Shown: one piece after another, positions 24,818-37,143 of the stretch | Position numbering within the stretch: the stretch's first letter is position 1 | How the letters are laid out: each line of letters begins with the position of its first letter | From: Aaosphaeria pasadenensis | Taxonomy: Eukaryota; Ascomycota; Dothideomycetes; Pleosporales | Direction of reading: 5' to 3' | Assembly: GCA_022813625.1 (NCBI GenBank) | Contig: JAKLMB010000010.1 | Location: 620,001-684,000, forward strand | DNA length: 64,000 nucleotides | Program-made: the position numbers and the translations under genes | Notes under the pieces: generated by a model | Told to the model about the DNA's origin: nothing | The model's input: only the letters and a program-made list of their open reading frames with translations | Databases searched by the model: none

Positions 24818-26445
24818 GCGAGAGAGAGAGAGTTGAGCGTTGCGGTGAACTCCGCGTTTACGAATTGATATAAGAGGGGTGGGGGAATGGAGGTTGGGGC
24901 TTGAGCGCACCTACGAATGTCTCGAATACCCATCTACGACACCAGATTGGAGAACTACTCTTCTGACATCGGCGTCGTGTGAGCAATGGGTTTCTACGCT
25001 TAATCGGCAGTGAGGGTTCTGTCACCACTTGGGCGGCGGGGGTAGAGATGAGGTTATAGTGGTTGGGACGGAAGACGTGTATGTCATGGGAAGTGGATCC
25101 ATGGCGACCGCCGCGCTTCAAGACCCAGGAGTTTGACCAGCTCAAGCCTCGCCGTGCAATACTCAGAGCGAGCGCCATCTCAAGCCTCGCCATTCACTCC
25201 TCAGAAGAGTGAGCGTCGTCGAGCGGGACCTACAAACACAACACAAAACACGCCCATCCCGACACTCGCACAGCTCCGAAGCCAAGCGACAACCACTCAC
25301 CTACGTACCGCACCACCGGAGCGTCAAGCTTCACGCGAACCGTGAATCGCATTCAAACACCTTCCTACTATTTCAGCTGTAGTAAACGCGGTTCGACTCT
25401 TACAACACAACGACTGAACCAACCACATGACACCTACCCTCATTTAAGAAGACACCAGAGACGAAAGAGAACCAAAGAACCAAAGAAGCCCAACGACATC
25501 ACCACCCGCGCAAACAAACGAAACAAAGAAACCTTACGAAACAGCACGAGGCTGAAACACCCCCAGAAGCCCAGCCCAGCCCAGCCCAGCGCATCTAAGC
25601 GCCCGCCGTCTTTCAGAAACGCAACGACACGCGGCAATATGAAACGGCGGAGTAGAAAGCCACTAAGAAGGGTGGTGAAAGGATAAGGTTGAGAAGCTTC
25701 TTTGGATGTGGATGAGAGGTGGTGAGAGGTGGTGGGAGGTGAAACGTAGCGTGTATGTGGCTTTGTTTGTCGAACGTCGTCGAACGTTCTGGAGTGTGGA
25801 GGGAGAGAGGGTCTAGGGAAGGGAGGGACGGGGGAGAGAGGATAAACAAAGAGATTGTCCTTGGAGACTTGGAGTGTTGTTCATTGGTCAGCTAGTTGAT
25901 GGACATCCATGGGTTGTAGGTCATAGCTATGAACGAACGATACAATGGACTATTTCTCGTTCGAGGGTGAGGTTAGTTAGGTAGACGAACCTGAACGAAA
26001 ACAAATGAAGACAGGATGGGATACGTAATGCACAGTAGATTCATCACAGGTTCACGGCAAAGCATAGGACAGTACGTGTTATGAACTTTTAGATTCCATC
26101 GACTTTAGACAGTTAAACAAGATATACATTGAGTCAAATGGGACGATAGCAATGGTGAACCCATTGGTCGCCGAATCCATCATCATAATCACCACCAGCA
26201 TCGGATGCATCCAATGCAATGGATGGCTAGATGCTCAACCCCACCCCTCTAGCAAAGGGAATCGTCCGGTACAGGGGTATCTCGATAGGTATGTTCGGAA
26301 GCATATAAGCAGCGGGCTGGAAACGGTGACGAACGGGCTAGCATCCCCCCGAGAATGGTAAATATGGACAAAGTGTGTATGTATGGTGCGCGCAACTCCG
26401 ACCTCCCAGAACCCAGCGAAAAGGAACGAATTGAGAAACGTGCGT
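24818..26445. other. Convergent intergenic region with a pentamer repeat
   Basis: No firm gene. A tandem AGCCC repeat (four units) lies at 25568-25587. An unassigned 43-codon open frame at 25081-25212 (+) starts MSWEVDPWRPPRFKTQEF; its composition is protein-like but nothing supports expression. The right end is the 3' flank of the Asp f 4-like gene. Confidence 0.4.
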
Positions 26446-27516
26446 CTAGGAGAAGGTGACCTTGACGTGCTCGCCGGAGGAGCCCATGGAGCAGCCACCG
26501 CCCGTGCCGTCCATGATGGGGTCGTAGCCGCCGCCACCACCGTTGCCGGCCTCGCAGTTGTACAGCTCGTAGCCCTTCTCGCAGGATTGGGCGCTCTCGT
26601 CCTTGCACTTGAAGACGCAGGTGTTCATGTCGGAGGTGCACTTGGAGCCCTGGGAGTGGATGTTGGTACCCTGCATCCAGACGTTGCGGCTGACATCGAA
26701 GGCACCGGTGGAGCCGAAGGTGACCTCCCACCAGGTGTTCTGGATACCACCGAACATGGCGAGCGAGGTGCTGTCATCGGCAGGGGCGCAGGAGGAGGGA
26801 ACGCCCTCGGCGAAGGAGACGTTCTGGGAGGCACCGGGGGCGAGGTTGATGGAGATGGCGGGCTGGTTGACGTTGAGGGACATGCCAGAGAAGCCGTCGG
26901 CCTTCCAGCAGAAGAGCTTCATGTCCTTGCTGCCGCCGTTGGTGAACTCGGCAGACCAGTCACTATCACCGAGCCAGATGCCACCGTTGGGCTCCTTGGA
27001 GTTGGCACCCTTCTGGGAGACACCGAGCTTGGCGAGGAAGGAGTCGAGGCCGCTCAGGATGTCGTTGGTGATGTGCTCGACGACGTTGGGCTTCTCGGTC
27101 TTCTCGGCAGGAGCGGCCGAGGTGGAGGAGGGAGTAGGAGTCGGGGTGGGAGTCGGGGTAGAGACTGCCTCGACCTTGACCTCTTCGACCTTGGGAGGGG
27201 GAGTGGAGGAGGGAGTGGCCGAAGAGCTGAAGACGCTGTTCCAGTTGACCTTGGACCAATCGACGTTCTTGAGGTCGTAGGTGACGCTGGCCCAGTCGAC
27301 GGGCTTGTCCTCGCGCTTCTCACTGTGGGAAAAGGGTTAGTCAGGGTGCGCAAGGAAGAAATGCGATCATGAGTCTGAGCATGATAGTGTCATGGGAGGG
27401 TGATAGGAGGTGACCTACACAGCACGGCGGGCGTGGAAGCTGGCGTGACGGATGTTGGCAGCGGCGGCCTGGCCGACAGCGAGGGTGCTCAGCACCGCAG
27501 CAGAAGTAAAACGCAT
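26446..27516 (-). CDS. Asp f 4-like secreted protein
   Basis: Two exons, 27516..27419 and 27322..26446 (96-bp intron), 324 residues. A signal peptide is clear (MRFTSAAVLSTLAVGQAAAA), followed by a Lys-Arg pair at residues 35-36, a likely Kex2 site, in RRAVEKRED. Next come a WxxVxW-rich segment (DWASVTYDLKNVDWSKVNW), a Thr/Pro/Lys-rich linker of ~50 residues, and the conserved C-terminal domain of the family: KLFCWKADGFSGMSLNVNQP, WWEVTFGSTGAFDVSRNV, SKCTSDMNTCVFKC, YELYNCEAGNGGGGGYDP and the end GEHVKVTFS. The cysteines suggest disulfides. The family is named from an Aspergillus fumigatus allergen; its cellular role is not known, and secretion or wall association is inferred from the signal peptide. 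Confidence 0.9.
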
Positions 27517-28004
27517 GTTGGATGTACGGTTGTGAATTTGATGTTTGATTTCAAAAGGCTGCCGAAGATGCAGGAATGGAGGATATCGTTGATAAGGACG
27601 GCGAAAGGTCTATGTGCCTTGGGTATTGATTGATTGTTTTCGAGTGTGAGTAGTGAATGACTATTGTTTGAATAAAGGAGTGACTCCGACAATGACCAAG
27701 ACTCGCGTGAAAGAGTGAACGCGGGGATTGTTGGATTGAAGGAAGAGAGAGAGCGAGGGTGAGGGAGCGTGGGAGGTGATATAACAATAATCGACCTAGT
27801 GTGGTGGTGGTGAAGTGAAGGGGAGAGAGAAGGGGAGAAGGAGAGCCGGGGAACGGGGGATGAAAAAGGGAAGGAACCCACAGTAAGTCAGTGGTAGGGA
27901 CTTGTGGTAGGTTGGCAGGCACGGGAGGTTTACTGTTACTGTGTGTAGATCAAGCCCAGGCCTAACCACCTACTACTACTAACCAGGGGCACAGCACCAA
28001 CCAA

Positions 28005-28006
<2 letters not shown>

Positions 28007-28079
<73 letters not shown>
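28007..28079. repeat. CA dinucleotide microsatellite, about 36 units
   Basis: Uninterrupted (CA)n over 73 bp. It lies ~490 bp upstream of the Asp f 4-like start codon, in its promoter or leader. Confidence 0.97.
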
Positions 28080-28080
<1 letters not shown>

Positions 28081-31000
28081 ACCGCCGCCCACGCTTCGTC
28101 GACCACCAAGACACACGAATGCAGCCACGCAACCATGCAACCACGAATACACGAGTGCACACAAGTCCCAGCGACCAAGACGACGACGACACGACGCCGT
28201 CACCTCCGTCGTCAAACTACGTCTAGTCACGGTGAGCGAGCCAGCGATGGCGCCGGGCTTGAAGTGTTAGAAACTTGGACTACTCACTGAAGGGGATGGA
28301 GGGAACCGGGTGGCAGCTCATCTCCCGTTTCCCCCATCCATCCCCCCCAACACCCATGGGCCATGAGACGACGGGAGGATGAATAATTGTTGAAAGGCCC
28401 CTGTCCATGCCTCTGTTGTTTCTTGTGTCTGTGTCTCTTGTCCGTGAACCTTTCCTTGTCTCTAACCCATGCGCGGTCCATGATGAAAGGCTGTGTTTGT
28501 GTATTCATTGTGCCATTGTCCTTTCTTGTGTTGTATCTATCTATGCCTTTGTGTAATGATTAAATTACTTGGTAGAAGTGGTAAATGATGGATTCGTTGG
28601 TCGCAATCTCCGGGTTGCAGCCAATCAGGAGTGGGGACGATAGGGTGGGAGGCCAATTGATCCACCAGGTACAGTCGACCTCTGATTGGTGTTCCTGGGT
28701 TGGTAGTCACTTGTTCCTGAGTTTTGCCTGTTTCTCCCATGTGTCTGGTCTCCTTCCATGTGCCAGCCAGTCTCTTCAACCATGGAAACATTCATCTCGC
28801 CGTCGCCATCTAATTTCCTCTTCAGATTCTTCATCTTCGCCGACGACAACAATAATATTCTGTAGTCGCCTACTCCTACCCTTCGACTGTTGTGTCTCCC
28901 ATACCGTAACCCTAACAGTAACCGTGCCGTGACACCAAATCATGCTCACCGTTCCCTCCACCCATTTACCCGCCCACCCCATACAACTAAGTAAGTATGC
29001 ACCGCTGACGTAGAGTTTCCACTCACTGTTATTTTGGTTACAGAGTGCAGTCTCACTCATGACTGCATCTACCTAAACATAACATTCCATGCCCTATTAC
29101 CTACCAAGGATTGTTTCCATCAACCCTCGCCTCACCTGCACATGAATTATTTCCGGACTTTAATATTCACTCAGTAATACAGTAATAGTATGGAATCATG
29201 GATGAGATGATTAAATTAATTAGGAATCCAAGTGGATTCAGGCCGCGCAATTGCGATGGGCGTCCCAAGTGGGGAATTTTACCTCTTCTTAGCGGCTTCT
29301 CCTCATTGGTCATGTCTCGATGCCTAGATTTCTCCGATCCAATCGCCACCGCCCATGTGGATCTCCCCTCCCCTTCCCAGTCTCCTTCCCATTCCCTTCC
29401 TAGTCAGAGTCCTGACTCTTCCAGAACATCTCATCCTTCACTCATCCTTCATCACTAACTTTAACTTACTATCCATCCTTCAACACTCCATTTTCACCCG
29501 ACCGTCGTCTTTGCCTCTTCCTACTGCTCGTACTTCTTCTTTACAGCTTTTACTAGCAGCTTCGTTCCCCGCCAAACCGATCAATCATATCGGCTTCCGC
29601 CCGCCACCTTCGAAAAACTTCGAGAAATCTCTGATGCCACAGCGAATAACCATCAATCCAACAATGCAACATCAGCTCCTCAACTCCTCAACCATATGAC
29701 TACTGCATCGTCGCACGCATGGTGACGCACACATTCCACCTTCTCATGCGCCCTTTCTGCAAACTCTTGCTTCTCTTTTTCTCCTCTTATGGTCATCCTT
29801 GATGCTTGCTTGCATACATGCAGCCCATCAGATGAGCCATTTTTGTATCCATTCACCGCAGCCCTGTGACAAGGCAAAGCAAGGAAAACAAAGCTCCCGG
29901 CGATAAGGAAGAGACCTATCCTATCGCAACGTGGCTGCGCGCGCAAGGGAGTGACTGATCGCGATACTCCGTCCGCACCCTACAATTGGTGACCATGTCT
30001 TGGTTCCTTGATTCGTCTCCGGTGTACCTGCAGTAACCCACCAGTCGGGTCAGGTCAGGAACAGGAACGGTTACGAACAGGCACATCCGCCATTCGTTGC
30101 ATGCTCGCTTCGAGATCCATCCACTCATTCATCATTCCAAGTGCAAATGCAAGTGCAAGTGCTCATCAGTCCAGGACGCCGTGCCGGCAGCAAAGTCATC
30201 ACATCGTCCTTGGTCAGAACCATGGTTGCGACGTGTTGCGCTCCTGTTCGTCCTACTACGAAGACCCTCTCTGCCAGTCCATGACTGCTTCTAGCCTATT
30301 GCCATGTCCCCAGAGTGAACGCTTGCTCCGGAACGACAAGACCATTCTCGCTACTCTTCCTACGTGTACTAGACTGCCGCCTACTCTGCTATGGAGCACT
30401 CTACCGGTAAGATACCGGTAGTAGACGTTATACGTTATCATAGCTGCCTGGCTGTCAAAGATCCACTGCCGTCTGCTCCACTCTGGGCACCTAGTCAACG
30501 GCTATTGCACGATAACACGATAACTATCCAGAACGCTTTTCATCATTCCCGTGGGTCCTTTTCCACAATTCCACCCTGCACCCGTCCAATCACAATTGAA
30601 GGAACGGTAAAGAATTTCTTGACCTTTTTTTTTCGTCTGCCTTTTTCGCCCGTCTACCTTCCCGAAATCGCAATCGCTCGCAAGAGGCCGGAGCTACGAT
30701 AGCTAGCCATGTGTTCGGTCATCGGTCCGAGTGGGTCTTCTGCCCGCAAAGGCAAAACGCCTTTTCGCCGCCGAGAAAAACCCAGTCTAAACCAACGTCA
30801 AGCCCACATGAAATGGTCACAACCCCAACTTGCGCCTTCTACCGTAATTCAAATTGTCAATTAGTTAACATCGTGGTCGTGTTGAATTACACATTCACAT
30901 GCACTACTGCAGTCACGGCAGGTAGCATTTTTCCTTTTCCCGCGACAACAAATGAGAGAAGGTCGGGCGAAAATGCGCATCGAAGAATTCTTCAGCCAGC

Positions 31001-31557
31001 CATCCGGCATCGCAAACGAGAACGAGCACGATTATCCAACGGTCCACAACAGCTTACTCACATACGAAGAAACCCCGAGTGAACGCTCGTTCTCTCGACT
31101 GTTTGTTGAATTGATGACTGCAGGTTTTCGAAGGTATCACATTGTTAATTGTAACCGTACGCGTCATCCGCTGCTCGTCTCGTGTCGAGATACTTCAATC
31201 TTCCCAACCAATGATTACTGACTACCACCAACTATTCACCACAATCTACGGAGCACTCTGTACTCATCATACTCAGCTAATCTGCCGTGTCTATCTGCTT
31301 TACTCTGTTCAATCTCGCACCCGTCTCAGCCCTCAACACACACTCAATCAATCCCACCACCTTCCCAATCCACAAAACACAACAGCCAAACACCCAATTC
31401 TCTCAACAACCTCTCCATTCAATCCATCACTCCCGTTCACACATACACACACATACACAAATCCCACTCCCGTCTGTGCTGCATCCGTGATCCGTGATCC
31501 TCCCGCAACCCGCAGGGCGTAAACCTCAGCTAGTCCCACCTACACAGTGCATACGCC

Positions 31558-31652
31558 TATCGATAACTTGCCCGCTTTCGCGCGAGACGATACCGTCCCC
31601 ATAATATAGGCACGATGCGTATCGATAACGGTAGCTGGTGTACCTATCGATA
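31558..31652. promoter_or_regulatory. Cluster of three TATCGATA palindromes
   Basis: The 8-bp palindrome TATCGATA occurs at 31558-31565, 31620-31627 and 31645-31652. Three copies in 95 bp is far above chance for an octamer. Possible protein-binding array; no gene start is close. Confidence 0.45.
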
Positions 31653-31741
31653 AGACGCAATCGGGTTAACTGCTTGCTTGGTCATCTGTGTAATCAGAAT
31701 GAAGGAGTGGCGAAGTGGTGACTTGCTCTATGTGTACGGCT

Positions 31742-31765
31742 GCACCGCACCGCACCGCACCGCAC
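31742..31765. repeat. GCACC pentamer tandem repeat
   Basis: Four exact GCACC units plus a partial fifth. Confidence 0.9.
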
Positions 31766-31984
31766 TGTACTATGTGCGTGACGTCTCAGAAAGTAGTAAA
31801 CAACGAGATTCTGTGAAATTGTGGTTCTCTTCGCCCTTGACTTCCCTTCTGCCTCAGAATGAATCATGCTGTGCCATTCACGAGGAGGCATGGAGGGTGC
31901 TCTGTTAGCGGTGGTCTCGTTCAATGCTCAATCACCACAAAACAAGCCGAGTGCAAGTGTAATTGTAATCATATGTATTCGCAT

Positions 31985-32008
31985 CCACCACCACCACCAC
32001 CACCACCA
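31985..32008. repeat. CCA trinucleotide repeat, eight units
   Basis: Perfect (CCA)8 in non-coding DNA downstream of the KCH gene. Confidence 0.9.
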
Positions 32009-32566
32009 TTGGTCGGTGGACATGATAAAGTAAAGTAGTGTAAAGTATTCAGTTCATCAATCAATCGATCAGCCAACCCCCGCATCCCCGTAGAAAAACC
32101 GTCAAGCCCGTCGAAAAGATGTGAACGTCAGTCAGTAGTAGTTGTACATTCAGTAATTCCTTCCTTCTTCCCTATTCGGGCCTCGTATTCGAGGCCTGGC
32201 TTGAGGCGTAGAGAAAGGCGTAGAGAAAGGCGTGTCCAAGGCATCGACCGGACGGGACAGACGTACGGACATCTTGGAAGAGGGGATTCGGAACCTCTTC
32301 CAGGATGTCTGGAGTGAAAACGGAGGAAAATCAACGCCTCGTAAATGCATAAATGCCGGAAACTCGACCTCGGCAGGCAAACAAAAAAGAAATCAGACAA
32401 ACGAAAACCCGAGGAAATATCCAGAGCACACGAAGAGGTTGAGCATCCTAATTATGACTTAGGACAATCGCGCTCCTCTTCTCTGGTCAAAGACGAGATA
32501 CACTTTCGAGGGTATCACAAAAAAATTCATTCATCACTCGTCTACTGCCCATCCACATATACAGAT

Positions 32567-34601
32567 TTACCACCCGTTACCGCCGTACTGGTTGTTGTAT
32601 CCACGCGGTCCTGCTCCGGGAGTTGTGGTATTGCTGCGAGGAGCGGGTCCTTGGCCATATGCCTGTGGCGGAATGGGAGCGGTAGCGCTTCGCTGCTGGC
32701 CGACGTAGCCATTCGGCGCCCGATTTGGCATCGGCTGTGAGGCTTCACGGCGCTGGATGGCTGACTGAAGCGAGGCAGGCAGGCCAGGACGAGCGTTGGG
32801 CGGGCCCGCAGTACCGACTCGAGGCACTGCTGAACCGACGCTGCTTGTTGACATGGCAGGCGAACCAGGTCGCAGAGCACTCGGCAGCTGTGGTGCCATG
32901 TAATCGCTTGGGGTCATGTCGACAGGAGAGAGCTCATACTCAGCACCCATCGGCTGGCCTCGGCCCTGGTAAGGAGAAAACGTTGGATCTCCTAGTCCCG
33001 AAGGTCCTGGTCCGCGAGGGGGGTATCCTTGGTTGGGTGAAAGGACTCTTCCGGGACCATTTTGAGGAGACATGGGACCGTTGCCATAGGAGGTGTTCAC
33101 CGGAGGAAGGGCGCTTCGTGGTGGACGAGGGGCTGGAGATCCGCGGCCTTGGGTCATTGGCGAGTACGGGCGTGACGGAAGACCTCCGGGCATTGGCCGA
33201 CTGTTCATGTAGTCTCCATTCTGGTCGAGAGGGGGTAGAGAAGGGATAGGAGAGGCCATTCCCATGCTCTCGGCCTGCGTCAAGAGGGGCGCATTGGAAG
33301 CGTAGCTTGTATCGGTATCCGTTCGTCCAGGAATAGGGCGTTCATTCAGAGACGGTAGCGTTGGTTTCTGCATGGAACGAGCAGTACCAACCGTGTTCGA
33401 ACTACTCATGGTGTTGGATCTCGTTGGTCCGTTAGGTGCGTAGGGAGGGAGCGTGGTAACGGTGCTCATCGAATAGACAGATGCGGTATCGTCGTCGGGG
33501 CCACCAAGTTTTGGCAGAGTCGGCGCGCGTAGAGATGGTGCGTCGAGGTCGCCCTTCTTGATCGCACGTTGCTCGTCCTTCCTGCGTTTTTGATCTTGCT
33601 TCTCGAGCGCCTTCTTGACTTTCTTGTTCACGATAAACTCCAGACGTGATTCGATGATCCTTCGACAGTAGTTCGTTAAGGTTCCATCGGAACTAGGAAC
33701 GTAGTGCCAGAGGAAGAAGACATAGAAGATGACGGAAAGGAAGAGGGAAAGGAAAGCAATGACCCAGATGACGAGGGAGAACAACATAGTGAAGTAGATG
33801 ACGGTCTCCTGCTTGTTGCCCTCATTGATGATCGTCTCGATGTTCACAAAGAACTGGACGACTGGAGAGCGGTCCTTTGGAGCAGCATGATCTCCGGTGG
33901 GAATGATTTGCGCTTCCATGACAGCCCACAGAGTAAGAGCGTTGATAGCAATTCGGGGGCCTTGGGCGAGTACAATGATCAATGCGCCTGTATCTTTTGT
34001 GAGCATAAAGTGCAATGGATGTTCAGGACGCGCATACCTTTGAATTGGAAGTACACGAAGAGGGCAATGTAGTCAACGCCCTTCCTGCTCTTTGTCAATT
34101 CGGCGAAGACGAGGAACCTCCTCCATCCCTGGCCGTTCTTGCCCATGCGCATACTCTGCATGATAGCAGCAAGCGGTTCCAAGTAGCATTCCGTGACACT
34201 GCCGGAGCGAATGACACGGACAGCCCTGATCCACCTGTAGATGAGGAAGACGTATGAGATGATGATGCAGATGGCAAAGATCCATTTAGCAACGTCGAAG
34301 CTGACTTTGGGTCGGACCTGGCTGGACCATTTGTTGAAGGCTAGGAGGTTGACGGCTGTGAAGGCATCGGCAGCGTAGACGGCGACAGAGATGAGGATGA
34401 GGATCCATAGCCAGACGTACGATAGGGGAGTGAGGCAGGACGTGGATTTGAAGTCGGAGAGCGTCTGCAATTGCTCGAGTCAGTACATGTACATTCAACT
34501 CGTTATCAGAGATGGCGAGGCTGGATAGAACTTACAATGTAGTCCCACTTCTGCTCTTCAGCAACGGTGAGACCTTTCTCACGATCACCGCCGCAACCCA
34601 T
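32567..34601 (-). CDS. KCH-type low-affinity potassium channel/transporter
   Basis: Exons are 34601..34536, 34464..34038 and 33987..32567 (introns of 71 and 50 bp), 637 residues. The joined N terminus MGCGGDREKGLTVAEEQKWDYI is typical of the family (yeast Kch1/Prm6), and Gly2-Cys3 could be lipid-modified. Four hydrophobic segments are visible: YVWLWILILISVAVYAADAF, KWIFAICIIISYVFLIYRWI, GALIIVLAQGPRIAINALTLW across intron 2, and MLFSLVIWVIAFLSLFLSVIFYVFFLW. A basic cytoplasmic helix follows (NKKVKKALEKQDQKRRKDEQ). The last ~300 residues are a disordered tail rich in Pro, Ser, Gly and Asn, much of it likely phosphorylated. In yeast, these proteins support potassium influx during pheromone response and calcium signalling. 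The tail is longer than in yeast. Confidence 0.92.
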
Positions 34602-37143
34602 GATTGAAGATGGTTGTGAGTGGGAGTATTAGTGTAGTATTGATTTGAAAGAGAATGGAATGAGGGATCGAATGGTCCGGTCAACGGCAGTCTCCTTGCA
34701 GTCCAGCTGTGGGTGTAAAGAGTGACTTGAGCGGTAGCTATGACATGTAGACAGGCCCGTAAGAGAACTCAAGGCGATGGAGAGGATGTTAGTCCTGGCT
34801 TGAAGATCGACCTTGGGCAAAGAAGATTGTCGATAGAGGTGGTGACAGTCCGGCTGCGCACCACTAGCGAGCAGCTGGTGAAAGAGTGACCGGGGGCGCC
34901 GATGGTTTTGATGGTGAGCGAGGTGAAGGAACGCTGGCGACAGGAGGCCGTGGGAAGAGCGCAAGAAGCGTCCAAGCGTATGTCGTTCGGAATTCCGGTG
35001 GAAGCAGGAATTGGATACGTCAAACCGTGCGCATTACGGGGAGAGGCAGATATGGGGCGTCAAGTGTTTGAGGTGTCGCAATGCTGCGAATGTTTCGACA
35101 GCGAGGCGGTCGGCGGATTTTGATCGAGCCGTGACAGGAGCCGGAAGATATATCCCAAAGGAACAATGGAGGGATTGAATAAGTTGTTCCTCTTCCTGGA
35201 GCTTATTGTGACCTTTCGGCGGCCTATTGTTTTCAAAGAGAATACAGTGTATTGTGGTGGCGGAACAATTGGAATCCGGACGCGCTCAAAGGGAATGAAT
35301 GAGTGCAGCGCGCGCGCTATTGTGCGGCGACAAAGGAGCAAGCGGAATACGAACAGGTAATTGGGGGTTATTGGGATGCAAAGGAGCGACTGGAGGAAAG
35401 CAGAGCGCACGGCGTCTGGAGAGGTTCACGATGTTGTGAGTTGTGGGAGCACGAGTGGGTGAAGGAGGAGGACGAGGGGGAGGAGAAGAACGGGAAGCGG
35501 CAGTAGGGGCCAAGTGGAGGATGGATAGGTAGGTAGACTAAGGTACAAGGTAGGCACGACCAAACGAGTAGGGAAGGTGCAGATTGGGCGGGCGGGTAAC
35601 CACAGGGCCCAGGTATGTATGCGAACGGCCAGTCTCAAGAACGCACGATCTACTCCGTTAATCCTCTTATCCCCTCTCTCCCCTCTCTCTTCGTAGTCGC
35701 CAGTGTTTAGCGAACGAAGAGCTGAACTCGATTGGACATCTATTGGAGCCTCAGCTGGCCGTACTTCCGTGTAGCTACAGGGGAAGGTTCGTGTCTGAAG
35801 ATCGTAAATAATCCCTCTTCTCTTCCCCTCTTTCTAGGTAGGTGAGAGCGAAAGGAGGATTCAAGATAATACCATACAAGTCCACGGTAGCATAATCTGA
35901 GACGGAGACGGTGCCACCCATCCCGCAATAGACAACCAATCACGAGCCAGGTGTCCCTGTGTTCCCGCTTCAGAGTGATGGATGCGGCTAGCCTATTTCC
36001 TGTTCCTACGAGGGGCGGGGTTGGGGATAGATTGCTCAAACCCTCCATCTCAAATCATCTTTCGGTCCTTCAACTTTCACTCTTTCACCCAAACACAGTA
36101 ATATTATTATCATCATCTCTCTACTCATCCGCATGCCGTTACCTCCACTCTCCTCCTCGTATTATCCCCTCTCCTCAGTCCAACCCGTTGCTTCACCTTT
36201 CTCCATAGTCCGACAACGTACGAGCCTACCGCCACCCCTTCGCGCCTAGTCCTCCCAATCACATCATCCATCTTCTCTCAAACAATCTTTCTCGCACAGG
36301 CACGCCACACTCGGTCTGCCTTAACCGCTGGTGTGACCTACAGTCGTGGCAGCCCAAAGCCTACCGAGCCGGCTCCCCCTCATACATTGCACAATAACTT
36401 TGCGCGCGCGCAGACCTACCTAGGTAGCACCAGCGGCTCTCACATGCTGCATGTATGGCGGGCCTACCCGTGTGCCACATTGGACGTCGGAGCCTTGCTG
36501 ATCGCTGCAGCCCTCTCACTATTTGATACCTCTTCTCTCTCAAGTCGAACCTCCGTTTGCCACAATAGACCTACACAGTTTGTTCCTTCTGCAAGCACAA
36601 GCTAGTCACCTCGGCAAAGTCTATGTCTTTTGATCTTCGTCGTGATATTCGCATCTATCTCGTAGGTTACTCAGAGAGCTTCCGGCTTGTTTTCGAGTGA
36701 CAACCACACCTGACCACCTACACGCATCACGAAATATCTCAAAAGGCAGCCATGCTCAATCAGCATTCAGCGTCGTCAGCTCGATAGCTATTCATCATGC
36801 GTTATTCGGTCCAGCTCACTTCACCAATCTGCATTTCCCCTCCCTCGAAGTGTCCACCGCTCGGCCCATGCTAATACCAATGCTCCAGTCCGCCCATTCA
36901 AAGCAAAATCTGAAAGAGAGTAGATCAGCGTCTTTTATTCATAGTTGTTTTAGAATTCATGCCGGACTTGATCAACATGCCGAGGCTTTAACGGTCTCTC
37001 CGAAACCTCAGCTCGTCGGAGACATATACCATCGTAATGATCACGAAAATCACTCTTCTCAATGATGACGTTGTTTCTCTAGAAATCTTCGATATGTACA
37101 TGGTGGCCAAAGTCTCTTTACACTCATTGGGCCTCTTCAACAT
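34602..37143. other. 2.5-kb intergenic region
   Basis: Promoter side of the KCH gene and 3' flank of the LPMO gene. No gene seen. A perfect 12-bp palindrome CTACCTAGGTAG lies at 36416-36427, beside a GC dinucleotide run (~36402-36410). Confidence 0.45.

Larger units (their letters stand above)
27517..32566. other. 5-kb region without a recognisable gene
   Basis: Upstream DNA of the Asp f 4-like gene running to the 3' flank of the KCH gene. Open frames are short and have no recognisable content. It is pyrimidine-rich on the + strand over long stretches (for example 29350-29560) and holds several simple repeats, listed separately. Confidence 0.45.

Noticed and set aside
25081..25212. 43-codon frame MSWEVDPWRPPRF...
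   Set aside because: Protein-like composition but too short and without supporting context to call a gene.
26383..27372. 329-codon + strand frame across the Asp f 4-like gene
   Set aside because: Antisense shadow of a GC-biased coding exon, Gly/Val-rich, with no recognisable content.
30008..30421. 137-codon + strand frame in the gene-free interval
   Set aside because: Ser/Cys/Arg-rich chance frame without domain or splice support.
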